Assembly: GCA_023101725.1 (NCBI GenBank)
Contig: JALJCO010012923.1
Location: forward strand, 62,001 to 126,000
Length of the DNA: 64,000 nt
Reading direction: 5' to 3'
Origin: Atherinomorus stipes
Lineage: Eukaryota > Chordata > Actinopteri > Atheriniformes > Atherinidae
Shown: positions 14,364 through 27,136 of the stretch, piece by piece
How positions within the stretch are numbered: the stretch's first letter is position 1
How the letters are laid out: each line of letters starts with the position of its first letter
Made by a program: the position numbers and the translations under genes
The notes under the pieces: generated by a model
Databases searched by the model: none
Seen by the model: the letters and a program-made list of their open reading frames with translations, nothing else
What the model was told of the DNA's origin: nothing

Positions 14364-14394
14364 GGCCCTGTCAGTAGTTAAGTCTGACAGGGCC
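14364..14394. repeat. Perfect short hairpin, 11-bp stem
   Basis: GGCCCTGTCAG, a 9-base loop, then CTGACAGGGCC. It lies in the gap where the transporter pseudogene has lost exons. It could be the remnant of a short palindromic transposable element. Nothing suggests a bacterial-type terminator function in this genome. Confidence 0.7.
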
Positions 14395-14899
14395 TTTTAT
14401 TAGTTCATTATGTTATATATGTTTATAAGTTCAAGTATTTCTGTACTTTTCCCAGCATGCTTTGTGAATGATTTCTTCATGTGTTTAATAAAAGTATACC
14501 AACATGTCGCAATAAAGCTTACTGTATGTGTAGCCTCATCAAGGAAGATTTTCAGGTGTGTGGCCCAGCTTTTTCACTTTGTCAGGTCTCCGTTCTCCCA
14601 CACTGTCAAGATCCCCTCATTCAGAGGTTTGTAGTCACAACTCTCACCCTGTGCTTTTCTGTGGCATGATTTTGTTTCCTTCATCAAGCTAACTCTTAAA
14701 ACCTGTCTTCTTTTCTGCTGTTTCCCCTCCCGGCTGACTTTTGCATCATCTGCCTCCTCCCCATCTGTCTCTTCCTGATAGCAGAGGAACCTTATCAGAA
14801 GTACTTGCCACCTCCTCATCCACCAGCTTCTATACTCTGAGGGGGTTCTGTCCCCTTCGTTCATGCATGTCATCACTCTCCCAAGATGATGGAGGTTAA

Positions 14900-15007
<108 letters not shown>

Positions 15008-17324
15008 CAGATTAGTGTGTTTGATTGTAATTGTGATTCAGATGAAAATTAGTATTCATCAGTAACCCAGATTTTGATTTACATCTGGTGTGAAAAGAAA
15101 CTTCAGTCCATTTAAAGAGTCCTTCAGGGTCAGTCCTCTGATAAGGAATATTGTCAGCACCACAAATAGAAGCGTTGAAGTCACGTACATACACAGCCTT
15201 AATGAAAAAAAAAATACATCATTGTTCTTTCGATTAATCTAAATGTACCATTTGACTGAAGAAAAAAAAGGTTACTGTACCTTCCCAGTGGTCTCAATCC
15301 CACAAATAATGCAGACATAGAGAGCGGACCACGCAGAAATGTGACACAACAGTATCCACCACTGCAGCTCACCATCCTCAATTGTTGGAGAAGTGTTGAG
15401 GGTTTTTCTGTACCAGAAGTAGATGGGAGAACTCCTTTCACATTCTGAGATAGGCCCTGAAAACATGAATTTACTCCTGTTACTATGAGTCTCTAGAATG
15501 AACTTTCCAGTCTGCAGTTATAGTATAATACTAGTCACTGTACTACCTGACTCCATGGAAGGGTTCTCTTGAATTGAGCTGAAGAACCACATAATCCAGG
15601 CAATGATGGTGTTATAATACAGACTGACGGTCAAAGACACACATAAATCAACCTTTTCACCAGTTATTTTATAGTTTTCTAATTGTTGATACCAACCAAT
15701 GCCAGTCAAATGAGGATAAATTTTTATTGACCACACTTCTAGGCTGCCTTTTCTTAAACGTTGACCAATGGCAAACTCTAGATGGAGAAGTGGGACCCCT
15801 TCAAAAACCAGCAGGATCAGAAATGGTATCATACTTAAATGCACCTGACAGCAAAACAAAAGAACTGATGAAGGGTTATGGTGACAAATAACTCAGGTTC
15901 CAACAGCTTGATGTCAGTCATTTTGGATGCACACTAGCACATAAAGGCAGACAGCAATAAAGGTTTGGTTTATACAGTACATGCAGGTTTTGGAGGTAAA
16001 ACCACTATAAGAATTTTCTTTTTTCACAACCTGCATTTTTCAGCCATTTCAAGTCACTAATCTGAAAATTAACTGCTGAATTTTATTTACAGCAACTTGC
16101 TGACTTAACAGATACTGTATAGAAGTAAATATCTTTGAGGTGTTTAGAAAAGATAATAAAAATGTCTGTCAACAAACGCGCTATCTGAAATTCCTGCATT
16201 ATCAGGTGGACAAATACAATTTCACAATCATATCAAATGTGCCATAAATTACTCCTTTAGTTATTATTACAGAAATTTGTTAAAGCATGAAAGCATTACT
16301 CTCCTCCTTCATGGCTCTGACATAAATAAGGGAAGCGCCACACATTTCCTAGTCCCACACAAAACCCTACACAGGTCAGCATATACTGGGCCTTTTTTCC
16401 CATTTTGGTCTGTCTCCAGCCTCCTCCTCCTTCTCCAGCTTGTCCAGCTGTTGATGGGACAATATCCTGTCCTCCAAGTCTGGGTTGGGGAGATTCAACT
16501 TCATGATCCGTCAAACACTGATGTATTGTAGTGATACAGTAGAGCTCTGTCCCAAAGTGGAATGTAAATTGTGGCTCACAGTGTGAGATCTTGGACTTCT
16601 GTTATAGATTGACCAGGCTGTGGTGTCAGAAAGCATCAGCTGGAGGTGTAGAGCCTTTGAAGCCAAAGCTGAGCAAGAACACACATGACAGTTAAATGGT
16701 GACTTATCTGATAGTGAAGGGTCAGTGCACAGAGGTGTCTATTTTTGTGAGGCCTACTGGCGAAAGCATGTTTTATAGGGTTGATTTTATGGTTCCACAT
16801 CGAAGAGTTTCTTTATTTGAATGACAGAAACAGATGTTCAAAAAGCATGAAGGTATCAGGCATTTATTGGTTAAATCTTTAGTTTTTTATCTGCTTTTTT
16901 TCTTTTTGTGTTATTGACAACAATTACATGAGTCATCTACAGTATAACAAGTGTCAGGTGAAACTGTTCATAGAATTTGTGTAGTGATACATTAACAAGT
17001 CTGGAAAACGTTTTTGGTGGTTTATAGTTTATGAAACATTTAGCAGTTTGTGCACATTTGCAGATCATCCAGAAGTTCATTTATGGCTTTCTAAAAAATA
17101 AATCACCGTAATCTACTAAATGCTCTGTCTTGCCTTTGGGGTCTTGGGTGATTTACTCTGTTCTTTGTTTCTGGATTCCTCTTTAAGTTTTTTTTTCTTT
17201 TTTTTTTTTCATTATAAGGAAGCATTCCATTAAAGCTTTTCTCATTTAGAAAGCATTTTTGGAATATTTTTGGATTTTCCCTATGTACCTCAGCTACTTT
17301 TACCTCCTGCCCTTGTTGCCCTCC

Positions 17325-17410
17325 ACACAGGTGAGGAGCAGTTAGGTAGATAAACACAGGGTTACCCGGGTAACCCTGTGTTTATCTACCTAACTGCTCC
17401 TCACCTGTGT
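17325..17410. repeat. Exact 86-bp palindrome, 43-bp arms, no spacer
   Basis: The left arm 17,325-17,367 begins ACACAGGTGAGGAGCAG and ends GGGTTACCC. The right arm 17,368-17,410 is its exact reverse complement, with CCCGGG at the centre. The symmetry breaks at the next base pair on each side (C at 17,324, T at 17,411). I checked all 43 positions and found no mismatch. Confidence 0.97.
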
Positions 17411-17980
17411 TTTATCTGTTGATGACCCTGTTCCTCTAGAAAGTTTAATCCTTGTTCCTCTCTAGCTTGCCATTATTTTTCCAAGTTCTGAGCCCATCTT
17501 GTTTCCCACCTCAGTTTCCACCTCGTGGATTTATGTTTTTGGACTCCACCTTTGTTGTGCCTTGCTTAGTGTGTTTTCATCAAAGTTACTGTTTGTTCTG
17601 CATCTGTTTGCCTCCTGAGCATCTTGTTTTGGTTCCTTTTCTCACACTGATTGTGACAGAAAATGTCTCTACTTTCATAATGATGTGTCAGTGTATCATG
17701 AACCTTATATTTCTGAATGATGGTCATTGGTGTTATGTTCTTTCCAATAGGAAAAATGTGCTGCTCATTTGTGGCTCAATCTCATCTCTTGAGATGAGTT
17801 TGAGCTTCTCATAATGGTATCATTCTGTGATCATTTGTTTCTGAATTATTTCTCCTAAAAGTTCCTTAGGAGCGAGGTGAGCTATAAAGAGAAAAGACAT
17901 CACTGAGACAAAGGAGGTTTAGTTGAGAAAACTATTTGAGCCATACTTGAGATTAGAAGTGAGATAAACAGAAGAGATCT

Positions 17981-18041
17981 AATTGTCTGCCCTGATTTCA
18001 ATTACGTCTCAACTAGGACATAATTGAGAGGCAGACAATTA
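17981..18041. repeat. Imperfect inverted repeat
   Basis: AATTGTCTGCC at the left end is matched by GGCAGACAATT at the right end, with weaker internal symmetry (TCAATTACGT against ACATAATTGA). It looks like a small decayed palindromic element upstream of the fhod3 leader. Confidence 0.6.
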
Positions 18042-18139
18042 TCCGATATTATGAGACAGGATATTCTTCCTCGATTATAGGCTATATGAATATCTATGAC
18101 ATTAAATAAACTGTTATACGTTCCCATCTGTGAATATAA

Positions 18140-18662
18140 CAAAAAATGCGGACTTCACATCTTCATTTCAGAGGGCTTGGTGTACTTTTCCTTTTGTCCA
18201 CCAGAGGCCGCAGTTTGTCCTGTAATATGAGCTGCTGGGTCCCCTGGCAGCGGAGTTTCAGCAGGCAGCCGCTTCCCATCGCTCTCACAGACCAGGCGCC
18301 AAGTGTAGCAGTCCCGTCCGCACTCCGCAGTCTGCCTCAGCACCTCAACCGCCCGCAATGCCCTTGGATACAGCCGTGCCGCTCATTTCCACCTCCCTCT
18401 GACCAGCTGTCTCTCAGCGAGTTACCCTGAATCTTCTCCTTTGGACTGCGGTGTAGCCCCATCTCACCCCTCGTGAAACTAATGGGGAACGTCCAAGGAT
18501 AACAGGGTGCGGGATTTTGCTACTGCAGAGGACCTGCCGGTAGTTCGCAGCTCCGGAGGAGGAGGAGAAGGAGGAGGAGGAGGGGGGCTGCACGTCTTGT
18601 CAGAGGCTTCAGCGTCGCATCCAATATTTTGATGATCTAAAACCGTCTTGCATGGATGCATC
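18140..18662 (+). promoter_or_regulatory. fhod3: GC-rich promoter and 5' leader of fhod3
   Basis: This stretch is clearly richer in GC and CpG than its AT-rich surroundings and sits directly upstream of the fhod3 start, as expected for a CpG-island promoter. A purine tract of GGAGGAGGAG type lies at about 18,555-18,588. An in-frame TGA at 18,633-18,635 closes the frame upstream of the start. The transcription start cannot be fixed from sequence alone. Confidence 0.6.
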
Positions 18663-18666
18663 ATGA
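18652..18666 (+). promoter_or_regulatory. Four-codon upstream ORF overlapping the fhod3 start
   Basis: ATG GAT GCA TCA TGA. Its stop codon overlaps the fhod3 start as ATGA (ATG at 18,663, TGA at 18,664-18,666). A second out-of-frame ATG lies at 18,656 and opens a 16-codon frame. Both upstream ATGs have T at -3, whereas the fhod3 ATG has A at -3, so leaky scanning or reinitiation would be needed to reach or favour the main start. Confidence 0.55.
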
Positions 18667-21600
18667 CTACGCTTATATGCAGGGTGCAGTTTTTAGACGA
18701 TACTGATCCATTCAACAGCACCAATTTTCCTGAGCCGACCAGACCACCCCTGTACACTTTCAGGGAAGATCTTCCTCTGATCAATCAAATTGCTGGAGTC
18801 CACAGGCTGCTGAAAGCCCCACAGAAGGTAATGCGCATGCCTTTCATGTTTGATTGTGGTGGTCTTAATAGTTCTTGAGCATGAGCATAGTTAAAAGTTA
18901 ACACCACCACCTAAATTAATAATTAGCTTCAATGTGTTGATGGGGTTACTAGGATACCAAACAAAGTTAATGAACCAATGAACAGGGAATTAGAGCAGTT
19001 TAATGTGCAGATTAGATATCAGTGTGCAGTTGTCAGCTTGGTAGAATAAGAGGATGATGAGATAGTTATAATAATAGAGAACCCCTTTGTCTGAGAGAAG
19101 AGTTAATCATAACGTTAAACTACTTTTAGATCTAATTTTCTTGCTATTTGTCCCCCAGACTATATCTTTTATATGAAAAAGTTTTACGCTGTAGATTTTG
19201 TAAGATAGAAAACCAAATAGGAAACAATTTATTACAATTATGATGTGGGACTTCACCTGAAAATGCTTTAGAAAAATAGGGAAAGTCTGAAAAGAAAGAC
19301 TGGATTTGTCATGAATCGACAGGCTCAAATAACATGCAGGAGCCCACTTGTGCTATTGTCACTGCACAGGGCCAATTATAGTAGGTGGGGTCAAATGCTC
19401 AGTGGGGTAGTCAGGAGTCAAGGTAATTTCCCTCTGGGGCTGATTAGATCTGCAGTTTGGCATTTTCAGCATTCTGATCTAAGCATACTGTATCTTTGCC
19501 GTAATAGAAGACATTGCTCCATTCTTCGTGTGCTGTGACATAATGTTTGTGGCATATTTGGGTAATTTATTCACAAAGAAGAGAACACATATCTGCTGCA
19601 CCTGGATGCTGTATTTTGTTGGTTGCATTGGTCTTTCCTGTTTAAGGAACACATTGTTTGAGTTGCAAAAATTGGACTTCCCAAGACCAGCAACTTTGTA
19701 GCCAGATTCAATAAGCTGAAATGAACTGAACTTTCCTTTCTGGTGTGGCATAATTGCCCTGTTTGAGTTTGCCCAAAGAAAGTTGAGAGAAATAATGTAA
19801 ATTTGAACCTTTTTTTTTTCTCTCTCTGTGTCTCTTTAGAGACTGTTGAGAAATGTCTGGTTTTGCCTTCTGGTTTGGCTGCATGCATTCAAACACTTTT
19901 TCTATAAATGCAACCTTCAAGATTGAAAGAAAACAGAGGTTATACTACATCTCAGACTGAGTTATATATTAAGCATTTATCTCAAACTGGTTGGGAAGCT
20001 GCATAAATTGAAGTTGAATTATTGTTTTCCTTCATTCTGTCAGATCAGCATTACTCCATCTTGTTCGTGTAGAGCTGGTAAGATAAGTCACGGCAGTCTC
20101 AGGATGCTGTGGATCACCGCAAGCCTGCCTCTCATTCTGCAGCCCACTCAGTCTGGCCAGCAGGATGGGATGGGGACACTTTCTACTGTTAAAGAGGAAA
20201 GGGAAGCTGACAGAATTAAAAAAAAAAGAAAAGAAAGAAAGTACTTTACAAAGTCAACTGGTCTCAGTGCAGCTGCAGGCCATTCTGCAAGGAAGAACCA
20301 GACGAAAGTTGTGCAGTGCCTGGTTAGTGAGACACTACAGCTAAGCTATTAGTGGTTTGCTGTAACCTAAGGGAGCTGCTCTCATAAACAAAAACACAGT
20401 CAGTGGGATGTCAAGACTGTCATCACATGTGAACAAAGAGTTCAGGTTCACACCCTTGAAGTTCTCTTCCTCCAATGATTATCCGTTAGATTTTTTTTCA
20501 CATATTTGTTATAGGACATGATGACCAAACTTTTTCATGCCTTAATGCCTTTAGATGTCTGATTTGAATCTCCAGAACTCAGTGTCAGAAAGGATGGCTT
20601 GTGTGTTCTTAATAAAATACTTGAAAAGGCAATCTGTCCCAGCCAAACTCTCAGTGAAGATTTGTAGCTAATGTGCTCTATGAGAAACTAATGCAGTGAG
20701 AAGTCAGCACAATCTAGGTGAAGAAGACAACAGACACAAGGCCAAGCAAGGAGCTGCGGCTCTAAAGCTCCCGCTCTAGGACCACCTGTGCTTTCTGACT
20801 GATTATCTAAATTACCATTGCACCAATTGCAATGTGTTTGCAAAGTATGCAACTCTAACATAGCACAGTGTAAGGGAGACAGGGAGATGTGCCATATGTT
20901 TGCAGATGGAGATGTGGGTGAGGTCAGATAAGCATACTGATAAATTTCAATTCACCAAATGGAGATTTATACCCCGCCATTTTAAGGTCATAATGTTACC
21001 TCAGGTGTCTTTCATGTGACCCTGTGAAGGCCTGAAACATAAACCTGTTGTCTTTAAACATTCTCTCTGTTTAAGGTCATTCTGATATATATAGAGCACT
21101 GCTAACAGATGGCTTGAGGGAGTCCAAACAGCTAGCATTTGCAGTTTGTACGCTGCTGTCAATTTCTAAATACTCACAAGGGAATGTCTTTTTGTGAGTG
21201 CTGTTGTTCACTCTGAGCTGTATCGGGTTATACATGTGATAGCCCCTTGGAAATAGATTACAGCTGAGGGTCTCTCTGGGCAATTGTTCTGATGTCCTCA
21301 GCTACCAGATGGGGTAGTTGGGAATTTTTGCCATACTCTAGGGCCTCATTTTCGAGTTACCCAGGATATTATTTATCACTGGAGACAGTTTCAACTTATT
21401 TCACCCCATTATTCTAATTGCAGGAGGTTGCAGGTGCTATGGCTAGCGCAAGTCAATAGGATCACCTAGCCTGTTATTAAAAACAATCTTCACAGACCAC
21501 CTGAGGCAAATCAGTTATAACCAAGACTATCTGTATTAACAGAATAATGTTAATGTTAAGGAAAATAATGTTATGAATTATGCCTTACATTTTGAGGGAC

Positions 21601-23150
21601 TTCTCACCAGCTGCAGAATTATACTTTGCTTCCGTGTGGTATTCCAGGTTCATAGAAAGCTGACGGTTCGTTGGATGAAAAAAAAAAAAAAAAGCATGAA
21701 ATATTTTTCAAAATCTGCAATAGTACGGTATATCCTCGTCATACATGCCTTTCAGGTGTGGCCATATTTTTGTCTGTATATTTGTGTAATCCAATCTTTC
21801 GCGCACGCAGCGGCAGATTATATATCACTCCACTGCCACATACAGGAAGTAAAACTATGTTGTTATACCATAAAAATGCGACACAATGCAAGGTCAGTTT
21901 TATTTATACATTTTTTCTATTAACACTGCACCATCCATTGTACCATCCTTTTGAGGCAAAGCCTCTGTGGAAAAAAACACTTTCTCTGTCCAAACTACTT
22001 ATCAACAGAGTCTCACTCCCATAACAATCAGAAACAGCCATGCTTACAGCATAATTCTTTTAAAGTACAGTTCACAAAATAGCTCCTTGAAAATCAGAGC
22101 TGTACACACTGAGATATACACTGAGACTATGCCTTTCACTGCCCTTCTGCTGTTGGTTCTAACAGTTATGTCTGATATGTGCATGTGTGCGTATGCGAGC
22201 TGTGTTGTATTTTTTTTTTTTATGTGTGTGATGCATTTTATCCAGTTTGTGTCACGCGTAGGGCTGCAGGATTCTGAGAGAAATGTGAATCAGATTTTTT
22301 TTGCTTAAAAGTAAGATCACGATTCTCTGGCATGATTTTTTTTCCCCCACAAAATGTTTATTGCACAAATATACTTTAAAAAAAAAAAACCTATTCAAAA
22401 GGTAGTTCAAAATGAAGCATAAGTTTGCACAACAGCTTTGTTGGAGCACTTCTTTGGCAGATGCATAGTTGTAGTTCTTTACCATTGGTCAGGGGCTGGG
22501 GAGGCAATGGCAGTGCTACATTTAAGGGCGCTTGAACAAAAGAACGTTGTTCGCGATTAGCTCATGATTCGCTCGTCATTAAAAATGCTTCAGAATCATT
22601 GTGGGTAGAAATGAGATCACATGTATGTGTCAATCGAGATCACGATTTTTAAGCGATTAATCGTGCAGCCCCAGTCACGCGTAATAATGATTTTGTGTTT
22701 TTATTGTTTTTTTTAAATTGTTTTTTAGGGTAGCATTCTGTTGAGGGACTGCTGTTTAAAAATAACCCTTAGACTAATTCTGGCATATTTACAGTGTTGT
22801 TTATTAATATGCACTGTCCCTGAAATAAATGAATTGAAACTGAAAAAGTTGCGCTACTGTAGCCATAGCATCGGGAACTTGCAACCAGAATAAAGGGGTG
22901 AAATATGTTGAAACTGTCCCCAGTGATAAATAGTACCCTTGGCAATTAAAAAATGAGGGCCTACTACTGTATGTAAAAAATTCCAAAACACCTCTTTAAG
23001 AGTGAAAGCCGTGGTATGGAGCTCAGTGTTTTGTTTTTTTTCCCCTAATTTTTATTTACTGCAGCTGTACTGTTATTATGCTTTTTTGTGATACAAACAT
23101 CATAATGCACAACAACAACCCGATGCATTATCTCTGTGAGCAAGCATTTC

Positions 23151-23182
<32 letters not shown>

Positions 23183-26100
23183 GTACGGTAACCACCTGAC
23201 TCAGCGTTCTGATTTATCAATGGACTGGCTTTGTCAGATGACAAAATGTGCACGCTGCTCTAAATTTTTTTGAGTAACGCCAAATAAGCAGTTTTTCCAA
23301 CACAAATCCATAAACCTGTCCTCTGTCATATACCCTCTACTGTCATCATAGGATTCTGACTTTACTCGTTTCAGTTTTTGGGCCAGTTGTTTTTCTGCCT
23401 TTTTTTTTTTTATCCCATGATGAGAACCTACATCAAATGAGATGTTTTTTTCTCTAAATGCAGTAAAATGCAGGTTCCTCCTTTGAATTCCTCTACGCAT
23501 TGTCATGTAGAGCTGAGGTTTTGCTGCTCTCTGTATTTTGCAGTGTTGTCTCAGCAGAGGGCTCCTTTCAAAACAATGAATCCTCTGCATGCTTAAGAAT
23601 ACTGTTGTGGTTTCTCGTTCATGCATCAGGTGTGCTTTTAATGTCACATGCCTTCACAGTAAGACCTCAAATAGCAACTTCAAAAGCTTTTAAAGTGGAA
23701 GAATGTCATTTATGCAGTTTGATTTGGAGTCAGGTGCAGTTCGCAGATGCTGGGTCGCACAGGCGCAGTATGTGCACAGAAAGGTGACTGTAAATGTTAG
23801 ACATTCTCCCCCCCGTTGTACACAAAGAAATCTGAAATGAGATAGCAGGATTAAATTGGAAATTGCATGGTGTTATTTTTAGTCATTTCTGCCTCCATTG
23901 CTTCCCTGGTCAGTGGACCACAGTATGGTTGTTGGAGGGAGAGGCCAGACCTCAGTGTGTGAGCAGAGCGCTTGTGGTTTCTTCTTTGGACTTGGCCATT
24001 GCAGAGCCACTGTGGGTTCACGTCCTGGGCAGGAGACGACTAAAGAAGTCTGCTTCTGATAATCTGCTAACAATACTCCTTCCCATTCCTGGATTAGCGA
24101 CCAATAAGTGCATCATCCTGACCTGGTTTTACATCGCAATACCTGTAATTACTAATCCAAGTTGATTATGTAATGTGCACCAAAGGAACACAGGTTAGAG
24201 GATGAATGTGTGGATATGTGGGAGAATAGATGGATGTAACAGGGATTTGTTAATGCCAAACTTACATAATTAGCTTGAATTTGCTGCTGTTGTTGCTGCT
24301 TTTTGACTGCTTGTCAAAACCTTGTGAGGGAAAATGCATTTTGTGGTTCCACAGCTAATTACTGGTTATAGTGGGAAATTCAGCCCAATGTTTTGTCTAT
24401 TTAAGACTCTGATACCGAGAGAAAAGTTGAAAAAGGACAAACATTGCTGCTCATTTTTTTAATCCAGACATATCAGTACTCAAAGTGTAAGTAACAATAA
24501 AATGCAAAGTTGAAAGAACATCAGAGATACAACCAAATAAATTATTTCAATCATTATTTTAGTTTGTATTTAGAAGCTGTACATAAGAAATGATGAATAG
24601 TGACAAATTCAAAAAACAAAACAAAAAAAGATGTTGAAGAGGACTTAGTAGACTGTGTGGAGTTAGAAACAACGTTGTTGATCATATCTGATCTAGTAAA
24701 GAAACAAAATATGAAGATAATGCAAAGATATCATGTAGAGATAACTCAAATTAGCTGTTTCCAGATTGAGACAGCAAACGATAAACTCCTGTGACTGAGT
24801 GATGCAAAATCTAAGATACCTCCAGACATGAAAGTAATTTCTAAAAGAGTCACTATATTTTTTTTTTCTTGTGGATGTCCACCACAGCTGTTTTTTTAAA
24901 ATTTCACTCCACAAAGTTCATTCACAGTCTGGTTAACAACTCTTGATTAATGACAAACTCCAGAAAGTAGCCAATGCTACCACTATGCAGCCTTGTTTGT
25001 TAGTAAGAGGAAACATGCTGAATTCACATTTCTATTTATGGCTTTTTAAAATATTATCTCAAATTTGCCTCTCTAGTGAATGGAAACCCAGCTCATTTTT
25101 CATGCTGCAGTTCACCTTACTGTCACATTGTTTATTTACATAGCCTGAGTGATCCATAGGTATAAGAACTGTGGGCTTAACTTGGACCCTTATACTTGGA
25201 TTTCCTGCAAGAATCTGTCCTGTAATCTGGGGAATCGCTCACTCCCCTCCTCCTGGCTGTATACAGTAAAGATGTTTGTTTTGCCTCTTCTCATTCTACC
25301 TGTCGCTTTATCTGTCTTTTCTGTCTGTGCCTTACCGTAAGAACCTTATCAACAATATAAACAAGACTTCTGCAGCTGTTTACTGCTTTCCCTCGTCTCC
25401 ACTCGGAAAGGGGATGTTAAGCCTTATTATTTCCACAACTTTCTACTTCTGTCTTTGCTTTTATCACCAATAATCTTTTGGTTAACCAAGCATGGAAAGA
25501 CAACAAGATAACTCAGAGTTGGAGAACGATTTTGGGGGAGATTTAGAGCTATCCTAACCAACCACATGTTTTGTTTCAGTTCCCAAATATGACACAGTCC
25601 TTGAGTGCTGTGGAGTGCAGTAACACAAACAGAGTGGCTGAACACATCAAAGCCATAATCTCTTTCCCAGCATTTTTCCTTCATATTAAATTAAGTTACT
25701 GTCATGTGTAGAAGGAAGTGGAAGTGCATCAGTCCTGGCAGCAACTGCTTTTATTTAAAAACACGTGGTTGTACATGCTGCATATATGTGTTTACATATG
25801 TTGCCCATTAAGAGTAAAGATCTTAGGATGGGCGTGCAGGATGCATAAGCAGCGATTCATAATCCTTGCTACCTTGCAGACCTTCAGTGAGGGCTAAAAG
25901 ATATACTCCAACAGTATGTTGTTTTAGACACCCTGACTTCTGGTGGAGCAGAGCCGTGCCAATCTCTCCACTGAAGTCATATGTTTGCCCTCCTTTTGAT
26001 GGTATTTGTTTTGCTGTCTTCTGCTTCACTGTTGGTGCCGCCGTCCTGTGGAGCTGACAGACCCTGAATATAAATAGGTTAATATCTCCAATTTGGAGGT

Positions 26101-27072
26101 CAACCTGACAAGTGAACAGACGTTCTCATTCTTCATCTCTTTGACCATAGGCAGGCGATGACAACCATTCAAGACCAGACAAATCATACCTCCTCTGCAA
26201 AATCACCCAGTGTGATGATAGTTTATCAGACAGGGAGGGCAGAGAGATAAGAGGCCCCAGACTGCCAAGCGGCTTCAAACCTGCACGACTTCTTCCCAGA
26301 TGTTGTCAGCTTGCCATTGTAGAGCTTTGTCAGCGGTTGATTTTGTAATAAATAAACAAATAAAAGTTTTTTTTTTAGAAAGCTTGCTTTGATACACTGC
26401 ACACTCAACTTTGACAATGATTCATGAAAGTACCAACTTAGGCAAAAAAAGAGACATCTGTTTTTCTGTTGTTATGTAACGAATGAAAGTTAGCAGTCTT
26501 ATCATGTTGTGAGATTAATCTGTTTTCTTCTGTGGTTTCTGACCCCATCAGATTACGTACTGTTCAGTTCAGGAGACATAACTATGTTTTCTTCCTGTTT
26601 AGCCCGATGACTGCACCCTCCAGCTGTCCCATAATGGAAGCTACTTGGATTTGGAGTCTACCCTGGCAGAGCAGAGAGATGAACTGGAGGGATTTCAGGA
26701 GGATGGAGGGTAAGATAACAATCACCTCTGTGTTGGTCTCTCATAGTTTCCTTCAAGATCACCAAACTTCAAAAGCCAAAAACTGCTTGTATACAGTATG
26801 CCGAAATGGGAAACATTCTCCGTTATTGTGTTTAAACTAAAAACTGAAATAAACTTGGATGCAGCTATAAAGGCTTGGTTGTATATATTCCTTGCAGCCC
26901 AAAAAGATGCAATTGTGAGTGGAGCCAGAGCAGTCTGAAAACACAAAAAAGCAGGTGGATGCAGTAATTTATATTACTTGGCCAGTTCAGATTGTCTAAG
27001 AATACATGCGTTACACACACACACACACATACTGTACACTACCGCTCCAAAGTTATCCCATTTATTTTAATG

Positions 27073-27136
<64 letters not shown>

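Larger units (their letters stand above)
16515..18139. other. Spacer between slc6a19-like remnant and fhod3
   Basis: No gene recognised. It holds the exact palindrome at 17,325-17,410 and an imperfect inverted repeat at 17,981-18,041. The open frame near 17,452-17,814 (120 codons) has a T-rich, Phe/Leu/Ser-rich translation without a known domain. Confidence 0.55.

Noticed and set aside
14364..14400. Hairpin followed by TTTT resembling an intrinsic terminator
   Set aside because: Surroundings are vertebrate nuclear DNA, where this signal has no such role.
14574..14876. 100-codon minus frame with NEGILTVWENGDLTK
   Set aside because: It falls in the right strand for a transporter exon, but nothing in it aligns with SLC6 sequences. 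I could not identify it.
23234..23647. 137-codon open frame on the minus strand in fhod3 intron 1
   Set aside because: No familiar motif, no splice or promoter context, and amino acid composition follows A-rich and T-rich runs.
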